The notes under the pieces are model-generated. The model was not told the origin of the DNA, did no database searches, and was given only the letters and a program-made list of their open reading frames with translations. DNA of 64,000 nucleotides. Source: Haliovirga abyssi. Its GTDB lineage: Bacteria; Fusobacteriota; Fusobacteriia; Fusobacteriales; Haliovirgaceae. Within the stretch, counting starts at the first letter, position 1. Each line of letters opens with the position of its first letter. The stretch lies in assembly GCF_030295325.1 (NCBI RefSeq), contig NZ_AP027060.1, forward strand, positions 1 through 64,000, read 5' to 3'. Position numbers and translations under genes: made by a program. Positions 24,201 to 30,200 of this stretch are shown here, piece after piece.

Positions 24201-27200
24201 CAGGCAATGATAAATTATATGGGAATGCAGGCGATGACATATTAACAGGTGGGACAGAAAACGATAATTTAGAAGGTGGAGCAGGAAATGACACATATAC
24301 GTATGCAAAAGGAGATGGAAACGATACAATTTATGATACCGAAGGAACTGATAAACTAAAATTAACAGATATAAATCCAGAAGAAATAGAATTAAAAAGA
24401 CCATTAAATAATTCTACTGACTTAAATATATTAATAAAAGAAACAGAGGATATCATAACAATAAAAAATTATTTTAATACTAATAATAAGATAGAAAGTA
24501 TAGAATTTGGAAATAATGAGATATGGAATGTAGAGACTATAGAAAGTCAAACAACCAAAATATCTGGAACAGAAGAAAATGACACATTATATGGAATATC
24601 AGGAAATGATGATTTGTCAGGAAATGATGGGAATGATACTTTATATGGAAATGCAGGTGATGATAAACTATACGGAAATGCAGGAGATGACATACTAAAA
24701 GGTGACATAGGAAATGATGAATTAGTGGGCGGAGCAGGAAATGATGAATTGTCAGGTGGAGTGGGTTCAAATAAATATATCTATAATATGGGAGATGGAT
24801 CAGATAAAATAAAAGTAAATGGAAGTAATATAGATTTTAATTTGATTGGATTAGCTAATGAAAATTGGAACTGGAAAGCAATTCAAGACTGGAATGGTCA
24901 ACATTGGAGTGATGGAGGACGAGATGCCTTTGATGGCTTTGGGAATACATCAATAACTATAAATGGGAAAACTATATCTAATATTAATTTAGGTTCAAAA
25001 GATGGGGTTCCTGTTAATCATGAAGTCGGTGGAGTGGAATTCAGCTCAAAAGTTCAATACATAAGTGATAATATATTAGAAATAAAATTAAATTCAATAG
25101 GAGATTATACTGGAGAAATAGCAGTAACAACAGGTGGAAATTTAGGTTCAGATGGAAATGAAGAGTATAATACTGGTGTAATAAATCTTGGAGGGACAGA
25201 ATATACATATGCTCATTCGAAGGATCGAAGCAGAAATGATCCAAATATATTTCTCCTAATGTTACCAGAAACATTAGGAGAAGAAAATAAAGTGAACTAT
25301 ACAAGAAGCGGAGATAATATATACGGATATTTAAAAGATGGACATTTTCCTTTAAGAATGCTTATAATTCCAAGTTTATATGAAGCTAATGAAATAGTAG
25401 ATTTATTAGAAGAGAATATATATATTGAATCTAAAAAAGAAATCGGAGATATTTTAGAATTAGGCGAAGGAATAAGCAAAGAAAATTTAAAAATATACAG
25501 AAAAGAAAAAGATCTAATTTTGGATATGCCAACAGAAGGGGATAAAATAACTGTAGAAGGTTGGTATAGTGGAAGGAAGCTAGATAAAATACAATTTAGT
25601 GATGGTAGTGAATTATCTGCTGAAGAGTTACACAAACAAGGATTAATCGTAAATGGGACAGAAAATGAGGATGTATTAGAAGGGCTATTTGCAGAATCAG
25701 ATAAATTGAATGGTTTAGGAGGCAATGATAAATTATATGGAATGTCAGGAAATGACATACTAACAGGTGGCATAGGAAATGATAATTTATTAGGCGGAGC
25801 AGGAGAGGATACATATGTCTATGCAAAAGGAGATGGGAATGACACTATCTCTGATACAGAAGGAACAGATAAACTAAAATTAACAGATATAAATCCAGAA
25901 GAAATAGAATTAAAAAGACCATTAAATAATTCTCTTGATCTAAATATAGTAATAAAAGAAACAGAAGATATAATAACAATAAAAAATTATTTTAATATTA
26001 ATAACAAGATAGAAAGTATAGAATTCGGAAATAATGAGGTATGGAATGTAGAAACTATAGAAAGTCAAGCAATAAAAGTAGATGGAACAGAAGCAGATGA
26101 TACGCTATATGGAATATCAGGAAATGATGAATTAGTGGGCGGAGCAGGAAATGACAAGTTGTATGGAAATATAGGAGATGACATATTATCAGGTGGCATA
26201 GGAAATGATACTTTAGAAGGTGGAGCAGGTTCTGATACATATGTATATGCAAAAGGAGATGGAAATGACGCTATTTCTGATACAGAAGGAACAGATAAGA
26301 TAAAATTAACAGATATAAATCCAGAAGAAATAGAATTAAAAAGACCATTAAATAATTCTAATGACTTAAAGATAATAATAAAAGAAACAGAAGATATAAT
26401 AACAATAAAAAATTATTTTAATACTAATAATAAGATAGAAAGTATAGAATTTGGAAATGATAAGATATGGAATGCGTCTGATATAGAAAGTCAAGCAACA
26501 AAAGTAGATGGGACAGAAACAGCTGATACACTATATGGAATATCAGGGAATGATGAATTATCAGGAAATGATGGGAATGATACTTTATATGGCGAATCAG
26601 GTGATGATAAACTATACGGAAATACAGGCGATGACATATTAAAAGGTGACATAGGAAACGATGAATTAGTGGGCGAAGCAGGTTCTGACAAGTTGTATGG
26701 AAATATAGGAGACGACATATTATCAGGTGGCATAGGAAATGATACTTTAGAAGGTGGAGCAGGAAATGACACATATGTATATGCAAAAGGAGATGGAAAT
26801 GACGCTATTTCTGATACAGAAGGAACAGATAAGATAAAATTAACAGATATAAATCCAGAAGAAATAGAATTAAAAAGACCATTAAATAATTCTAATGACT
26901 TAAAGATAATAATAAAAGAAACAGAAGATATAATAACAATAAAAAATTATTTTAATACTAATAATAAGATAGAAAGTATAGAATTTGGAAATAATGAGAT
27001 ATGGAATGTGTCTGATATAGAAAGTCAATCAACAAAAGGAGATGGAACAGAAACAGCTGATACACTATATGGAATATCAGGGAATGATGAATTATCAGGA
27101 AATGATGGGAATGATACTTTATATGGCGAATCAGGTGATGATAAACTATACGGAAATACAGGCGATGACATATTAAAAGGTGACATAGGAAACGATGAAT

Positions 27201-30200
27201 TAGTGGGCGGAGCAGGTTCTGACAAGTTGTATGGAAATATAGGAGACGACATATTATCAGGTGGCATAGGAAATGATACTTTAGAAGGCGGAGATGGAAA
27301 TGATACCTATGTATATGCAAAAGGAGATGGAAATGACACTATTTCTGATACAGAAGGAACAGATAAGATAAAATTAACAGATATAAATCCAGAAGAGATA
27401 GAATTAAAAAGACCATTAAATAATTCTCTTGATCTAAATATAGTAATGAAAGAAACAGAAGATATAATAACAATAAAAAATTATTTTAATACTAATAATA
27501 AGATAGAAAGTATAGAATTTGGAAATGATGAGATATGGAATGTGTCTGATATAGAAAGTCAAGCAACAAAAGTAGAAGGGACAGAAAGTAATGACACGCT
27601 ATATGGAATATCAGGAAATGATAATTTGTCAGGAAATGACGGAAATGATACTTTATATGGAGAATCAGGTGATGATAAACTATATGGAAATGCAGGCGAT
27701 GACATACTAAAAGGTAACATAGGAAATGATGAATTAGTGGGCGGAGCAGGTTCTGACAAGTTGTATGGAAATATAGGAGACGACATATTAACAGGTGGGA
27801 CAGGAAACGATACTTTAGAAGGTGGCTCAGGCAATGATACATATGTATATGCAAAAGGAGATGGGAATGATACTATCTCTGATACCGAAGGAATAGATAA
27901 ACTAAAATTAACAGATATAAATTCAGAAGAGATAGAATTAAAAAGAACATTAAATAATTCTAATGACTTAAAGATAATAATAAAAGAAACAAAGGATATA
28001 ATAACAATAAAAAATTATTTTAATACTAATAATAAGATAGAAAATATAGAGTTTGGCAATGATGAGATATGGAATGTTTCAGATATAGAAAGTCAAACAA
28101 CAAAAGTAGAAGGTACAGAAGGTAATGACACATTATATGGAATATCAGGCAATGATGAATTGTCAGGAAATGATGGTAATGATACTTTATATGGAAACGC
28201 GGGAGATGATAAACTATATGGAAACAAAGGAGATGATAGCCTAACAGGAGGACTAGGGAATGATATATTAGAAGGTGGCACAGGAAATGATAATTTACAT
28301 GGAAACGAAGGAGATGATAGCCTAACAGGAGGACTAGGGAAAGATACTTTAGAAGGTGGATCAGGCAATGATAATTTGTATGGAGATATAGGAGATGATA
28401 TTTTATCAGGAGGATTAGGGAAAGACACTTTAGAAGGTGGATCAGGCAATGATAATTTGTATGGAGATATAGGAGATGACATATTATCAGGGAATGAAGG
28501 AATAGATATAATATATGGTGGATTAGGTAATGATATATTAAAAGGTAATGCAGGAAATGACACTCTATATGGAAATGCAGGTGATGATACTTTAACAGGA
28601 AATACAGGTATTGACAAATTGTTTGGTGGAGTAGGAAATGATACATATGTTTATAGTAAAGGAGATGGAGTAGATACAATTTATGATGAAGGAGGTGAAT
28701 TAGATAAAATATTATTGAAAGATATTCTACCAGAAGAAATAGAGCTGTTTTCTACAAATGAAAATTTGGAAATAAGGATAAAAAATAGTGATAATAAAAT
28801 AGTAATAAAAAACTATTTTAGAGGTAATGGATATTTAGAGAGTAAAGACTATGATATGGATAAATATAAAATAGAAAATATAGAATTTTCTAATGGAGTA
28901 ATTTGGGAAAACTTGGATATTGGTAAAAATTTAGTAAATATATTTGATGGGACAAAAGAAGAGGATTATACAATAGGTCATAATTTAGGGAAAAATATAA
29001 TAAATGGTTATGAAGGTGATGACGGATTATATGGTCGTGGAGTAGATGGGAATATAATAACAGGTGGTTTAGGAGATGATGAATTACATGGTAGTTCGGC
29101 AAAAGATACTTATATATTTAATAAAGGAGATGGAAGCGACACAATTTTTGAAACTGGAGGGGATTCAGATACAATAAAATTTGGTGAAAATATAAAACCG
29201 GAAGATATAGAAATAGTAAGAGTTCAAAATGATGTTATGTTAAAAATAAAAGGAACAGAAGAGAGCATAAAAATATGGGACTTTTTTAATTATATGGTAA
29301 CTGCTATAAATGTTGAAAATGGAAAAATAGAAAATATAGAGTTTTCTGATGGAACACTTTGGAACAAAGCGATTATAAAAGAAAAATATGAAAATATTTA
29401 TGGAACGGATTCTAATGATGAAGTAAGAGGATTTGATGATCAAAATGATATTTTACATGGTTTTGCTGGTGATGATAAGTTATATTCTTTTGGAGGAGAT
29501 GATACCCTTTTAGGAAATGAAGGAAATGATCTATTAATTTCTGGAACAGGAAATGATCTGTTAGATGGCGGAATAGGAAACGACCAATTACAAGGTGGAG
29601 TAGGAAATGACACGTATATATTTGGCAAAGGTTATGGAGAAGATGTAATATTTGAAGAATCAGGAGTAGATTCTATAAAATTTATAGACAATATAAAAGC
29701 AGAAGATATTATAGCAAGAAAAAATGGAGATAGTTTGATAGTATCAATACTAGGTACAGAAGATAGGATAATAGTTAATAACTACTTTAAGGATTCTAAT
29801 AATAAAATAGAACAAATAGAATTCTCAGATGGAACTAAATGGAATCAATCAACAATAGAAGAAAAATCGAGAGAAATCATAGGTACTTCAAAAGCAGAAA
29901 CACTATTTGGAAGTGATCAAGATGATACTTTAGATGGAAAAGCAGGAAATGATCACCTTCAAGGAAGTAGCGGAAATGACACGTATATATTTGGCAAAGG
30001 CTATGGAGAAGATGTAATATTTGAAGAATCAGGAGTAGATTCCATAAAATTTACAGACAATATAAAAGCAGGAGATATTATAGTAAGAAAAAATGGAGAT
30101 AGTTTGATAGTATCAATAGTAGGTACAGAAGATAGGATAATAGTTAATAATTACTTTAAAGATTCTAACAACAAAATAGAACAAATAGAATTTTCAGATG

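Noticed and set aside
8244-28679. Many open frames of 60-217 residues on the minus strand opposite the RTX gene, some with regular repeats
   Set aside because: They mirror the repetitive, stop-poor antisense of RTX codons, lack ribosome sites and have abnormal Leu/His/Ser/Pro-rich compositions.
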